Positions 33,083-42,352 of a stretch of DNA of 45,791 nt are shown here, one piece after another. Made by a program: the position numbers and the translations under genes. The stretch lies in contig JAFWRQ010000019.1 of the NCBI GenBank assembly GCA_017519865.1, positions 1 to 45,791 on the forward strand, in the 5' to 3' direction. Under the pieces are notes generated by a model that did no database searches, was not told where the DNA came from, and saw only the letters and a program-made list of their open reading frames with translations. Source of the stretch: Bacteroidales bacterium. GTDB lineage: Bacteria > Bacteroidota > Bacteroidia > Bacteroidales > UBA932. Each line of letters opens with the position of its first letter. Position 1 is the stretch's first letter.

Positions 33083-36000
33083 TTCTTCTTGTCGGTTATG
33101 TATTCCAGTGTCTTGAGCATTATGATTTCCAGTGTGTTGCCATCCTTGAGCACTTCGAGGGGGAAGCCGAAACTGACTGCCCTGTGGCCCTTGGCGTCAT
33201 AGGCCACGGCGGCAGGTACTCCGTTGTCGGAGTAACGGAGTATGACCGAGCCTTCCTTGCCTGCCGGCTGTATGCCGTCGGGGTTTTCCACGCAGTAAAT
33301 GGCGTCGTTGAGGACCTGGTGGAACTCGAAGGGCCGCTTCAACGACTTGAGGTCCACGGACTTGGATGAGACGTGCTCGATGCGCCCGTTGTAGCATCCG
33401 TGGTCGGTCATCCATTTGTAGCCGAGAATCTCCTGTACGAATGCCTGTGTATTGCTGCGCGAGACGGGATCCTTCACGACGGGATAGATGCCGTCTCCCC
33501 AGACGTCCGTGCCGATGTATGCGCCCGACACGATTATGCCTCCGCCCTTGGAGGCATGGCTGCGGAGCGCCTGCTGCAGGCTGGCGGGGAAGACCTCATA
33601 ACGGTCGGGAACGCGGCCGTTGCCGATGACCGTGGTGACCTGCTTGCCGCAGAGGAGGTCGACGACTTCGTCATCCCCGGCTCCGCGCTCGCTGAAATCC
33701 TCCATCGAGGCCGAGTCGAAACTGTAACCGGCATCGAGAAGTGCGCGGCCGTGTATCTTGATGAAATCAAAAGTGTTGCCCGGGACAACCACTCCGGTCA
33801 TGTCGGAGGAAGTGCCTCCGAATCCCGGCTGGTTGTTGTCTATGTAAGGCGACTCGCGCTTGAAGTCGTACATGTCGCCTATGTAATTGATCTCGCGGAT
33901 ATATCCGACTCCGCTGTCAAGTTTTCTGTCGAAACCGGCGTACTGGGGCGTATCGAACCATGCGGGAGGGGAGACCCGGTAGAAGTCGTTGACCACCAGT
34001 ACCGTCTCCTTGTGCCTGCGGGTGCGTCCGACGCACATGGTTTCGGACGGGAAACTCCTTCCGCCTTCATTCTCCGCCACTATCCTGTAGCTGTACATTT
34101 GGTCTACGTCGATGCCGAGCACGACCGAATACAGGCCGTTCTCGGACTTGACGTCCTGCAGGGTTACGCCCTCGTCGAACGGGCCGTCGTCGATCCTGGT
34201 ATACAGGATGAAACGCTCGGGGTCTGCCGTGGGCTCATTGGGGTCGGGGGTGGCTTTCCAGCTGAGTGTCACTTCCTTGTCATCTGTCAGCCTCGCCGAC
34301 ATGGAACTCACGGGCAGGGGCTGGACGGCATACGGGATGCCGTACGCGTCGCTCAGGAACTTCAGCATTCCCTTGTAAACTGCCCTGGACACTTCGAAGC
34401 GGAAACTGGGGTCCAGGCCGTATTTCATGTCCGAGAAATTCTGGTGGGAGAGAAGTTCCAGCAGCATTCCGGGTACGGAAGTAGTGCGGGACTCGCTGTA
34501 ACTGCGGTTCCAAAGCTCCCTCCTGGTCCATTTGGGCTCGAAGCCGGCGCGGATGTCCGCACAGACCTGGTCCTGGACTATCCCCGCCAGGTGGCGGCCC
34601 AGCTGGCGGCTGCGGCCGTCGGCATACTTGGATTTGCCGTCGGCGAGAAGGGTATAGATGGAGAGTGTGCCGATGATGCTGTCGTTCTGCGTCACGCCCG
34701 CATCGGAATGGAATCCGAAGGACAGGTCGAAGGGAATGTGCTTGCCTTCGCCCTGGTAGTCGGGATTGACGTACGAGCCTCCGGCCATCATGCTGACCCA
34801 GGCTCCGCGGCTTGCGAAATCCTGGGTGTAGTCGTCCTCCCAGTTGCGTGTGACGGTGGTGTCCACGCCGGCCCACTGCTCCCAATACAGCGCACCTTCG
34901 ATGTAACTGGGCAGCCCTGAGGTGGTCCATTCGTCCCTGGGCGTCCCTTCGGGGCCGCGTGCGATCTTGCCCATGCCACCGCCTACCTTGACCGCATCGG
35001 CCGTGACCACCGCTCCCTTGGCTTTCCCTTCCGGAACAATGTTGTCAAGGATCACGGCGCCGTCGTTGCCGTCGTTGAAATGGAAGGTGCCGAGATAGAT
35101 CCACGTGCCTCCTCCCATTTTCTGGTTTACGGAAAACTCGGTCTTTCCGCCGGCATGCATTACGGTATAGTGGGCTGCATCAGTGCTGCCCGGAAGGGTT
35201 TTGTACGAGATGTAAACGGCATACTCGCCGGAGTCCGGCACGCGGAAAGCCCAGGTGGCCTCAGCCTTGCGCCCTTCCTCTTCGGTGGCGCAGTCGGCCT
35301 TGCGGGCTGAACCCAGGATGAAGGGGTTGTCGTCGCCGTAGTATACCTTCCTCACGTCGGCGAAGCCCTCTCCGGCCGAAGTCCAGTCGCCGCGCTCGAA
35401 ATACTCGCCCTTGCGGCGGGTTAGCCCGTCGCGTTCGCCGCGGAACGTAGGGTCGTTGTCGGAGATGATCTCATAAGGCTGGATGTCACGTTCGCGCGGA
35501 GTCATCACATAAGCCCCGGCGTTCTCGAGCATCGGAATGAGGAAAGGGAGCACGTAACTCTGCGTGTACATGTCCTCGACCGTAGTGAAGAGTGGGGCCC
35601 TCTGCCAGGTCCATCCGCCCCAACCCTCGTCGTAATACCTTCCGTGGCTCTGCCAGAGGGCGATATGCCTTCCGCTGAGCCCCAGGGGATAGTCCCTCAT
35701 GTCGAGCCTCCTTACGATGGGGACGGTGCGTCCACGGGGGTCGGCGGACCTGTGCTGGTATGTGGAGGTGCGGCCCTTGTTGCCCCTGGCGGGAGTGACG
35801 AGGTCCTCCACCGGATCCTTGCGGCAGAAGATGCCTCCGATGGTATAGTCCGAATATTGGGCGGGCATGAGGTCGTAGATCTGGTCTTTGAACCAGTCCA
35901 GCGTAGCCTGGGTCCACGGATAGTCGCTCAGTTCCTGGCTGAAGGTGAAGTCCAGGGACGAGCCGCGCTTCATCACGCTCTCGATCTTCAACTTGGTCTT

Positions 36001-36132
36001 GACCGTGGTCTGGCGCTGGAGCCTTGCCCGAAGGGAGTCGCTCGCGGGCATGAAGTCCCGGGTGGGATTCTGTGCCGCTGCCAGGAGCGCGGCGAAGGTC
36101 AGGAGAGTGGCGGTGAAGATTCGTCTAAGCAT
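33079..36132 (-). CDS. Secreted N-acetylmuramoyl-L-alanine amidase-like protein with golvesin-type insert and FN3 domain
   Basis: The 1017-residue exported protein has a signal peptide (about 1-20), and relatives are often labelled xanthan lyase in Bacteroides. The motifs fit an amidase_3 fold instead: His163 (ALWQSHG), Glu187 (TVEDMYT), the TPRERD strand and His475 (FGFHSDAG) as zinc ligands, and Glu in MLLELLSHQNF as the catalytic acid. A beta domain of golvesin/xanthan-lyase CBM type (about 285-385) is inserted between the ligands. A fibronectin III-like segment (about 605-700) and a C-terminal alpha/beta domain of glutamine-amidotransferase-like appearance follow. Peptidoglycan cleavage is the likely function. 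It overlaps both neighbours. Confidence 0.8.
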   Translation of the reverse strand: MLRRIFTATLLTFAALLAAAQNPTRDFMPASDSLRARLQRQTTVKTKLKIESVMKRGSSLDFTFSQELSDYPWTQATLDWFKDQIYDLMPAQYSDYTIGGIFCRKDPVEDLVTPARGNKGRTSTYQHRSADPRGRTVPIVRRLDMRDYPLGLSGRHIALWQSHGRYYDEGWGGWTWQRAPLFTTVEDMYTQSYVLPFLIPMLENAGAYVMTPRERDIQPYEIISDNDPTFRGERDGLTRRKGEYFERGDWTSAGEGFADVRKVYYGDDNPFILGSARKADCATEEEGRKAEATWAFRVPDSGEYAVYISYKTLPGSTDAAHYTVMHAGGKTEFSVNQKMGGGTWIYLGTFHFNDGNDGAVILDNIVPEGKAKGAVVTADAVKVGGGMGKIARGPEGTPRDEWTTSGLPSYIEGALYWEQWAGVDTTVTRNWEDDYTQDFASRGAWVSMMAGGSYVNPDYQGEGKHIPFDLSFGFHSDAGVTQNDSIIGTLSIYTLLADGKSKYADGRSRQLGRHLAGIVQDQVCADIRAGFEPKWTRRELWNRSYSESRTTSVPGMLLELLSHQNFSDMKYGLDPSFRFEVSRAVYKGMLKFLSDAYGIPYAVQPLPVSSMSARLTDDKEVTLSWKATPDPNEPTADPERFILYTRIDDGPFDEGVTLQDVKSENGLYSVVLGIDVDQMYSYRIVAENEGGRSFPSETMCVGRTRRHKETVLVVNDFYRVSPPAWFDTPQYAGFDRKLDSGVGYIREINYIGDMYDFKRESPYIDNNQPGFGGTSSDMTGVVVPGNTFDFIKIHGRALLDAGYSFDSASMEDFSERGAGDDEVVDLLCGKQVTTVIGNGRVPDRYEVFPASLQQALRSHASKGGGIIVSGAYIGTDVWGDGIYPVVKDPVSRSNTQAFVQEILGYKWMTDHGCYNGRIEHVSSKSVDLKSLKRPFEFHQVLNDAIYCVENPDGIQPAGKEGSVILRYSDNGVPAAVAYDAKGHRAVSFGFPLEVLKDGNTLEIIMLKTLEYITDKKK

Positions 36133-36526
36133 GCCGTATGGTTTTGTTCAGGTCGATCAGTAAAGTGATGATGGACGCGCCGCAGAGCGCCAGGAAATCG
36201 GCGCGGAAGTCGGCGCGGTCGGACGCCCGGTAGGGGATGACATCCTGTACCAGTTCCGTTCCGGCCGCTATCGCAGCTCCCGCTGCGAGGATGCACAGCG
36301 TGAGGACCAGGCTGTGCCAGGCCTTATGTGTGGGCCATCCGAAAGCGAGGTAGAATAGGATGGGGAAGGGGAAGAACATTAGGAAATGCGCGACCTTGTC
36401 TGCCTCGAAGCCGAGGAAGCGCTTCGTGACCTCGGACAGGCTGGAGAACTCTCCGAAGCACAGGTAGAGCACCGCTGCGATATACAGCAGGAACACGATC
36501 CGGGCTATGGTTCTGCGCCGCTTCAT
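36125..36526 (-). CDS. VanZ-like membrane protein
   Basis: The 133-residue inner-membrane protein has four predicted helices (about 8-25, 43-63, 70-92, 110-126) and the VanZ family residues: DKVAHFLMF after the first loop and ELVQDVIPYRASDRADFRAD before the last helix. The family is named from teicoplanin-resistance VanZ; most chromosomal members have no known role. It starts directly after the MsbA-like stop with no gap, and its end overlaps the amidase-like start by 8 bp. Confidence 0.88.
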   Translation of the reverse strand: MKRRRTIARIVFLLYIAAVLYLCFGEFSSLSEVTKRFLGFEADKVAHFLMFFPFPILFYLAFGWPTHKAWHSLVLTLCILAAGAAIAAGTELVQDVIPYRASDRADFRADFLALCGASIITLLIDLNKTIRHA

Positions 36527-38359
36527 CTACAATGCCTGCATGTCGTTGAGTTTCTTGTAATAGCCGTTCCTGGCAAGCAGTTCCTCGTGCTTGCCGCGCT
36601 CCGCGATGCGTCCTTCGTGGAGGACTATGATCTCGTCGGCGGCCTTGATGGTGGAGAGGCGGTGGGCGATGGCGATGGTGGTACGGCTCGTCATCAGCCG
36701 GTCCAGGGCCTCCTGTACTATGCGCTCGGATTCGGTGTCCAGCGATGCGGTAGCTTCGTCCAGGATAAGTATGGGAGGATTCTTGAGGATTGCCCGTGCA
36801 ATGCTGATGCGCTGGCGCTGGCCTCCGGAGAGTTTGCAGCCGCGGTCGCCGATGTTGGTGTCGTAGCCCTGCTCTTTCTCCATTATGAAATCGTGTGCGT
36901 TGGCTATCTTGGCCGCTTCCACCACCTGCTCCATCGTGGCTCCGTCCACGCCGAAGGCTATATTGTTGAAAATCGTGTCGTTGAAGAGGATGGGATCCTG
37001 GTTGACGTTGCCCATCAGGGCACGCAGGTCCTTTATCCTCACATCCTTGATGTCATTTCCGTCGATGGTGATACGGCCTTCGTCGATGTCGTAGAAGCGG
37101 GGTATGAGATCCACGAGCGTGGTCTTTCCGGCGCCGGATGCTCCCACTATCGCTATGGTCCTGCCCTTTGGTATCTCCAGGTCTATCCCGTCCAGTATCC
37201 TGCGTCCTCCGGCTTCATAACTGAAGCCCACCCCTTCGAAGCGTATCCTGTCCTCGAAGCCTTCGAGCGGGGCAGGATGCTCCGACTCCTTGATGGGGTT
37301 GTCGGTGTCGAGTATCCTGTTGATGCGCTCCATGGATGCCATACCCTTCGGAATGCCGTAAGCGGCCTTGGAGAGGTCCTTGATGGGCTGGATGACGCTG
37401 TAAAGGATGACCAGGAAGAATATGAAGGTCGGAGCGTCGATGGGGGCGTTGTCCTTGAGGATGAGGGTGCCTCCGAACCAGAGGACGATGGCGATCATGA
37501 TGGTGCCCAGGCACTCGCTGACAGGATGGGCGAGGGCCTGGCGCGTGGCCACGCGCGTGTTCTTGGCCTTCATCGCTCCCGTGATGCGGTCGAAGCGGCT
37601 GCCCATCCTGCGCTCTGCCAGGAAGGCTTTGATCACGCGCAGGCCGCCCAGGGTCTCCTCGACCTGGCTCATGGTGTCGCTCCACAGTGCCTGGGCCTCC
37701 AGGGACTGCTCCTTGAGCCTTCGGCCTATCTTGCCCATGATCCAGAGCATCGCAGGGGCGAAAAGCACCGTGAACAGGGTCATCTGCCAGGAAATGAACA
37801 GCAGCACTGCGAAATAACCCAGGATCAGGATAGGGTTCTTGATCAGCATGTCGAGGGTGCTTGTGATGGAATTCTCCACCTCCTGGACGTCACCGCTCAT
37901 TCGGGCTATGATGTCTCCCTTCTTCTCCTGCGAGAAATAACCGATGGGCAGGGAGAGGATCTTGTCGTATATGTCCTGGCGCATGTCCTTGACGACGCCG
38001 GTGCGTATGGGTATCATCACGGCGGCCGAGCCGAAGTAGCAGGCCGTCTTGAAGACCGTCATCACGCAGAGGAAAAGGCAGAGGAGCAGCAGGGTCTTCG
38101 AGGCTCCGTATGAGCCGGTGAACTGCGCGACGTAGAAGTACAGGTTGTTTATGAGTTCCTTCGAGGAATGAACGGACTCCCACGGTATGAAGGTGTAGAC
38201 CTCGTCATCAAGACTGAACAGCATGTTCAGGATAGGCATGATCATGCTGAAGGAGAACACGTTGAATATCACTGACAGGAGGTTCAGGAGTACCGAACCG
38301 CCCAGGTATTTGCTATATGGCGCGACGTATCGCCGCAGCATTTTCCAGAAAGCTTTCAT
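36527..38359 (-). CDS. MsbA-like ABC exporter (fused permease-ATPase)
   Basis: The 610-residue half-transporter has six transmembrane helices in the first 330 or so residues and a C-terminal ATPase with Walker A GASGAGKTT, the Q-loop, signature LSGGQRQRI, Walker B ILILDEATASLD and the H-loop IAIAHRLST. The long periplasmic loop after the first helix and the context favour the lipid A/lipid flippase MsbA group, but substrate cannot be proven. ATG 38359 is chosen over an in-frame GTG at 38407 because it gives the usual N-terminus and lies 4 bp after the WalJ-like stop. Confidence 0.88.
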   Translation of the reverse strand: MKAFWKMLRRYVAPYSKYLGGSVLLNLLSVIFNVFSFSMIMPILNMLFSLDDEVYTFIPWESVHSSKELINNLYFYVAQFTGSYGASKTLLLLCLFLCVMTVFKTACYFGSAAVMIPIRTGVVKDMRQDIYDKILSLPIGYFSQEKKGDIIARMSGDVQEVENSITSTLDMLIKNPILILGYFAVLLFISWQMTLFTVLFAPAMLWIMGKIGRRLKEQSLEAQALWSDTMSQVEETLGGLRVIKAFLAERRMGSRFDRITGAMKAKNTRVATRQALAHPVSECLGTIMIAIVLWFGGTLILKDNAPIDAPTFIFFLVILYSVIQPIKDLSKAAYGIPKGMASMERINRILDTDNPIKESEHPAPLEGFEDRIRFEGVGFSYEAGGRRILDGIDLEIPKGRTIAIVGASGAGKTTLVDLIPRFYDIDEGRITIDGNDIKDVRIKDLRALMGNVNQDPILFNDTIFNNIAFGVDGATMEQVVEAAKIANAHDFIMEKEQGYDTNIGDRGCKLSGGQRQRISIARAILKNPPILILDEATASLDTESERIVQEALDRLMTSRTTIAIAHRLSTIKAADEIIVLHEGRIAERGKHEELLARNGYYKKLNDMQAL

Positions 38360-38363
38360 AATG

Positions 38364-39242
38364 TCACAGTACGTATAGGGGCGAGGCGGTCCGGCGGGGG
38401 AGGGCACGCAGGTTCACCCTGCGTTCCGCCCCGCCGGCATCGCACGCGAAGACGGCGGAACGCTCGTATGTCCGGTGGAAACCGATGGACTCGAGCGCGT
38501 CCGAGGATGCCTTCAGGGCCAGGTCAGGGGTGTTGTTGTTCTCGCTGAGATGGCAGAGGAAGACGTTCCTGAGGCCGTCGTGCATGAAAGATTTGATGGC
38601 TCCTGCACACTGGTCGTTACGGAGATGCCCCGTTCCTCCGAGTATGCGCATCTTCAATTCGTAAGGGTATGGACCGTTCAGCAGCATGTCACGGTCGTAG
38701 TTGGATTCGATGACCACGGTATCGGCGTTGCGCGCATAGGCGATAGCCTCGTCTGTCATTTCTCCTATATCAGTCATTATCACAAACTTGTATCCTCCTA
38801 CCCAGATGGCGTAGCCGACGGTCTGGGTGGCATCGTGAGGGACGACGAAATACTTTGCGAAAATCTTGTCCGGGACGATGACGTTCCAGTCGCTGTCCGA
38901 AAGGAAACGGCTGCATCCTCCTATCCATGCGGAAGTGAAGGAGTGGTGCGCCAGGGCTCCGTGCAGCACGGGGGTGGCGTAGACCGGTTTGCAGAGATGC
39001 TTGCACCACGAGCCGAGATGGCGGATGTGGTCGAGGTGGTCGTGGGTCACGAGGATGGCGGAGAAGGAGTCCAGGCCGTAGCCCTTTGCCAGGAGTTCTT
39101 TCTTCAGCCGGCGCATGCTGACCCCGGCGTCGATGACTACGCCGGCGGTGTGGGATCCGTCCTCTTCGAGGGAGAGGAAGTAGCAGTTGCCGCAACTGCC
39201 GCTGGAGAGGCTGAAGAACTTGACCGTGCTATTGCTGCTCAT
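38364..39242 (-). CDS. WalJ/YycJ-like metallo-beta-lactamase-fold hydrolase
   Basis: The 292-residue cytosolic MBL-fold protein has the metal motif THDHLDH (residues 66-72), a FSLSSGSCGNCYFL start, TDIGEMTDEA and a late His motif (CHLSENNN) typical of the WalJ/YycJ group, which is linked to cell-wall homeostasis or DNA repair in Firmicutes. ATG 39242 was taken; a TTG 39 bp upstream would lie deeper in the TPR gene. The 14-bp overlap with that gene shows coupling. Function in Bacteroidota is not established. Confidence 0.87.
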   Translation of the reverse strand: MSSNSTVKFFSLSSGSCGNCYFLSLEEDGSHTAGVVIDAGVSMRRLKKELLAKGYGLDSFSAILVTHDHLDHIRHLGSWCKHLCKPVYATPVLHGALAHHSFTSAWIGGCSRFLSDSDWNVIVPDKIFAKYFVVPHDATQTVGYAIWVGGYKFVIMTDIGEMTDEAIAYARNADTVVIESNYDRDMLLNGPYPYELKMRILGGTGHLRNDQCAGAIKSFMHDGLRNVFLCHLSENNNTPDLALKASSDALESIGFHRTYERSAVFACDAGGAERRVNLRALPRRTASPLYVL

Positions 39243-41268
39243 CTTCGCAATACTTGGAAATGACGCTGTACGAGTCGGCAACTCCGAGCTCGCCTGCGCG
39301 TGATAGGTCGATGCAGCCCTTCTCCTTATCCTTGAGGTAGATAAGGACGAGTCCGCGGTTGTAATACGCGTCGCCCATATAGGGGTGGAGCGAGATGGCC
39401 CTGTCGTAGCTGTCTATGGCCTCCACAAGCCTCGAGGAGAGGCAGTAGAGATTGCCGAGGTCGAAATGGAAGTAGGCGAAGTCCGGGACGATGGCGGCGG
39501 CCGCCTCGATGTCGGCGATGGCTTCGGAATAGTCGTATGAGTGAGTCACCTGGTCGCTCACTCGGGCGCGTGTGGTGCCGGCATCATCCATCGTGAGGGT
39601 CTGGACGTTGCTCTGCATGGAGGCGATGAATTCAATCATGTCCGCCCTGAGTACCCCTCGGTTGAGGAGGTAGAAGGCGCTGTACAGTTCCGAGTACCGG
39701 TCCTGGGCGGTGTCTCCCGGAGATTCGTCCACTGCCTTATCGAAACTACCCAGGGCCGCGTTGTACTGCTTGTTCTGAAGGTCGTACAGGCCCCTGATGA
39801 AGTCTATGCGCGACTGGGTGATGCGTGTCGAGCCGGCTCCTGAACTGCTGTCGCCGTACAAGGCGTTCTCGAGCCGGCCATTGACGGCAGGAGCGCCATC
39901 CCCTTCGACGTTGGAGATGCGCATCGGTACGGGGGACTCGCTGATGAACCTGTCGAGAAGGGCGTTCTCGTAGCGGTTGCGAAGCGCGTAAGTTACATCG
40001 TCACGGGTAGCGGAAAGGCTGAACCTGTACAACGGTTTCAGACGAATGTCGACGTCGCGGTGCTGGAGGAGTTCGTTGTCGAAATCTTTCTTGGCGAACT
40101 CCGCGTCGAGCGCCAGCAGCGAACTGTATTTCCTGGTGGTGTCGGCGAAGGATCCTGCGTCGGTGGCGTTGGTTGCCCGGTATTCGCTGACCTTGCGCTG
40201 GGCGGTCTGGTAGTCTTCCCTGGATTTCTGGCCCATTCCCAGCATGTTCTCAACGTATGAGCGGTTCATGTACGCCTTGGCGAAGTCCGGGTACAGTTCG
40301 ATGGCCTTGTCGTAGTCCTCGAGGGCGTCCCTCCAGCGCTCCATCTCTATGAAATACGAGGCTCTGTTGAAGTACGCGAGGACGTTGTTGGGGTTGATGC
40401 TGATGACGTGGTCCATATCCGCGAGCGCCTCCTCGAAATTGCCCACCTGGGCGTGGATGAGGCTGCGGTTGTACAGCGTGAGTGCGTTACCGGGCTCGTC
40501 CTTGAGTACGCGGTTGAGGTCGCGCATCGCGGAGTTGAAATCCTTGCGTTCGTAGTGCATCAGCGCGCGGTTGAAGTACGCGAAGGTATTGGTCGAGTCG
40601 AGTTCGATGGCGTGGTCCATATCCGCGATTGCGTCCTCCCACTTGCCCTGTTCGGCGTAGAGGCGTCCCCTGCGGATGAAGCCTTCGGGCTCGAAGCGGT
40701 CGAGTTTGATGGCTCTGTTGTAGTCGTTTATGGCTTTGAGCGTGTCGCCGAGGAAGAGGTATGAGGCTCCGCGGTTGAGATATGCTGCGGGGTCCTTGGG
40801 CTCTTTCTTGATGTAGCGGTCGAAGTCCTTTACGGCCGGTTCGAACTGCTGGGCGAGGAAATAGGTTACGCCGCGGCTGAAATAGATGCCGATGTTGCCG
40901 GGGCGCAGCTTGATGGCCGTTTCGAAGTCCTCCAGGGCTTCGTCATAACGGCCGAAGCGGCTGAGCGTGATGGCGCGGTAGTGGAACCCGTTGGTGAATA
41001 CGGGATTGATGCGGACCGAGGCGTCGAAATCCTGCTGGGCGCCGCGGATGTCGCCGAGGTTGTACTTGGCTATGCCGCGGAAGAAGAATGTCCAGTAGTC
41101 GGTGGTGTCCAGCCGGGCGAGGATGTTGAAGTTTTCGATGGCCTGGGCATACTTCCCGTCTGAGAGTGCGTTGCGCCCGCGGAAATAGAAGACGTCACGG
41201 TCGTACTGCGCTTCCGCGGCCTGCAGGCAGCAGAAAAGTATGGACAATATGACGAGTAGACGCTTCAT
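39229..41268 (-). CDS. Secreted tetratricopeptide repeat protein
   Basis: The 679-residue exported protein has a signal peptide (about 1-20, ending AAEAQ) and at least nine consecutive TPR units over residues 25-350, recognisable by recurring AYFNRA, A..D.D.AI.L.P and LN.A.Y patterns. A less regular middle of about 150 residues follows, then further TPRs near the C-terminus (about 590-665). It is likely a periplasmic or outer-membrane scaffold; no partner can be read. It is the first gene of the six-gene operon, with a TATATTTG promoter box upstream. Confidence 0.9.
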   Translation of the reverse strand: MKRLLVILSILFCCLQAAEAQYDRDVFYFRGRNALSDGKYAQAIENFNILARLDTTDYWTFFFRGIAKYNLGDIRGAQQDFDASVRINPVFTNGFHYRAITLSRFGRYDEALEDFETAIKLRPGNIGIYFSRGVTYFLAQQFEPAVKDFDRYIKKEPKDPAAYLNRGASYLFLGDTLKAINDYNRAIKLDRFEPEGFIRRGRLYAEQGKWEDAIADMDHAIELDSTNTFAYFNRALMHYERKDFNSAMRDLNRVLKDEPGNALTLYNRSLIHAQVGNFEEALADMDHVISINPNNVLAYFNRASYFIEMERWRDALEDYDKAIELYPDFAKAYMNRSYVENMLGMGQKSREDYQTAQRKVSEYRATNATDAGSFADTTRKYSSLLALDAEFAKKDFDNELLQHRDVDIRLKPLYRFSLSATRDDVTYALRNRYENALLDRFISESPVPMRISNVEGDGAPAVNGRLENALYGDSSSGAGSTRITQSRIDFIRGLYDLQNKQYNAALGSFDKAVDESPGDTAQDRYSELYSAFYLLNRGVLRADMIEFIASMQSNVQTLTMDDAGTTRARVSDQVTHSYDYSEAIADIEAAAAIVPDFAYFHFDLGNLYCLSSRLVEAIDSYDRAISLHPYMGDAYYNRGLVLIYLKDKEKGCIDLSRAGELGVADSYSVISKYCEDEQQ

Positions 41269-41314
41269 AAATTTCCGTATGTGACCAAGATTTCGTAAAT
41301 TTGGCTGTATTTTA

Positions 41315-41322
41315 CAAATATA
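41315..41322 (-). promoter_or_regulatory. Predicted -7 box of the TPR/WalJ/MsbA operon
   Basis: The minus strand reads TATATTTG, 47 bp before the ATG at 41268. The -33 region shows only CTTT. The divergent M28-like gene must share this 80-bp gap. Confidence 0.55.
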
Positions 41323-41349
41323 ATCATTTTTTGTGCCTAAAGCTTGGGA

Positions 41350-42351
41350 TTGAAGCGTTTTTTGTCATTATTTTTAGGGGTTTTCCTCCTGCTCGTTCCG
41401 TTGTGCATCCGCGCCCAGCAAGCCGGTACAGGCACAGGGATCGCTGACCTTCTCCTGACCGAAGAGTCGCTGGAGATGAGCGTCGGTTTCCTGTCCGACA
41501 CCATCTGCGCCGGCAGGGCCACGGCTACCAAAGGATCCGTCGAGGCTTCTTTCTGGCTTGCCCGCAATTTCGAGCGTCTCGGACTGCTGGCACCCGGCTC
41601 CCGCCGCGGCACGCCCGCATATGTGCGCTCGTTCAATGCCGAAGGGAAGGCCGGGCACAATGTCATCGGGATATGCCCGGCCCAGGGCTCCGACCGTTAT
41701 GCCGTAATTGCCGCACACTATGACAATCTGGGCATCCTTTCGGGAAACATGTATCCCGGAGCGGACTCCAATGCCTCGGGCGTGGCCGCCATGCTCGGAC
41801 TGGCGAGGCTCTGCCGCAGCCTCTCCGTGCTCGGACTCGGCGTCCGGCAGAACATCCTTTTCGTTGCGCTGGACGCCAAGCAACTCAGTATGGCCGGGTC
41901 CGTTTCGCTTTTCGACATGCTCTCCGCAGGGACGCTCATCGACCCGCGTACGGGGAGTCCGATACGGCGAGACCAGGTGTCGATGATGGTCAACCTCGAT
42001 ATCGTAGGCAGCACTATGGAGCCTGTGACCAAGGGCAGGGACGAGTATCTGATCATGCTGTCGAATGACGATAGTCTCAAGCGCGCCCTATCCGAGGTCA
42101 ACTACAGTACGCGTATCAACCTCGACCTCTCCTTCGACTACTATCGCAGCAAGGACTTCACCGACATGTTCCTGAACCGCATCGGCGACCAGAAGGTGTT
42201 CGTCGACGGGGGTGTGCCCACCGTGCTTTTCACTTCGGGCATTACCATGAATACCAATAAAGTGGAGGACACGCTTGCGACCCTTGACCTGGCGGTCCTC
42301 CGCAAGCGTGTCCTCCTCGTATTCAACTGGATGGAGAGGGTACTGCGCTAA
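41350..42351 (+). CDS. M28-like secreted protein lacking catalytic residues (probable pseudo-peptidase)
   Basis: The 333-residue product has a signal peptide (about 1-22, ending IRAQ) and the fold of M28 zinc aminopeptidases: HYDNLG (His123, Asp125), GADSNASGVA (Asp139), MVNLDIVGS (Asp217) and a C-terminal DT motif. The catalytic pair EE expected after the hydrophobic strand reads LDAKQ (174-178), and the final metal His before DT is absent (NTNKVEDT). Two key positions of the active site are thus lost. No ATG lies near the start; an in-frame stop at 41338 limits choices, and TTG 41350 gives the best signal peptide (another TTG is at 41344). It is divergent from the TPR operon and ends 1 bp from the convergent CotH gene. 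Confidence 0.8.
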   Translation: MKRFLSLFLGVFLLLVPLCIRAQQAGTGTGIADLLLTEESLEMSVGFLSDTICAGRATATKGSVEASFWLARNFERLGLLAPGSRRGTPAYVRSFNAEGKAGHNVIGICPAQGSDRYAVIAAHYDNLGILSGNMYPGADSNASGVAAMLGLARLCRSLSVLGLGVRQNILFVALDAKQLSMAGSVSLFDMLSAGTLIDPRTGSPIRRDQVSMMVNLDIVGSTMEPVTKGRDEYLIMLSNDDSLKRALSEVNYSTRINLDLSFDYYRSKDFTDMFLNRIGDQKVFVDGGVPTVLFTSGITMNTNKVEDTLATLDLAVLRKRVLLVFNWMERVLR

Positions 42352-42352
42352 C

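Noticed and set aside
33373-34920. 515-codon plus-strand frame antisense to the amidase-like gene
   Set aside because: The minus-strand protein has a signal peptide and metal motifs; the antisense product is featureless and caused by codon bias.
36386-38113. 575-codon plus-strand frame antisense to the ABC exporter gene
   Set aside because: The ABC signature, Walker motifs and coupling to neighbours are on the minus strand; the antisense frame has none.
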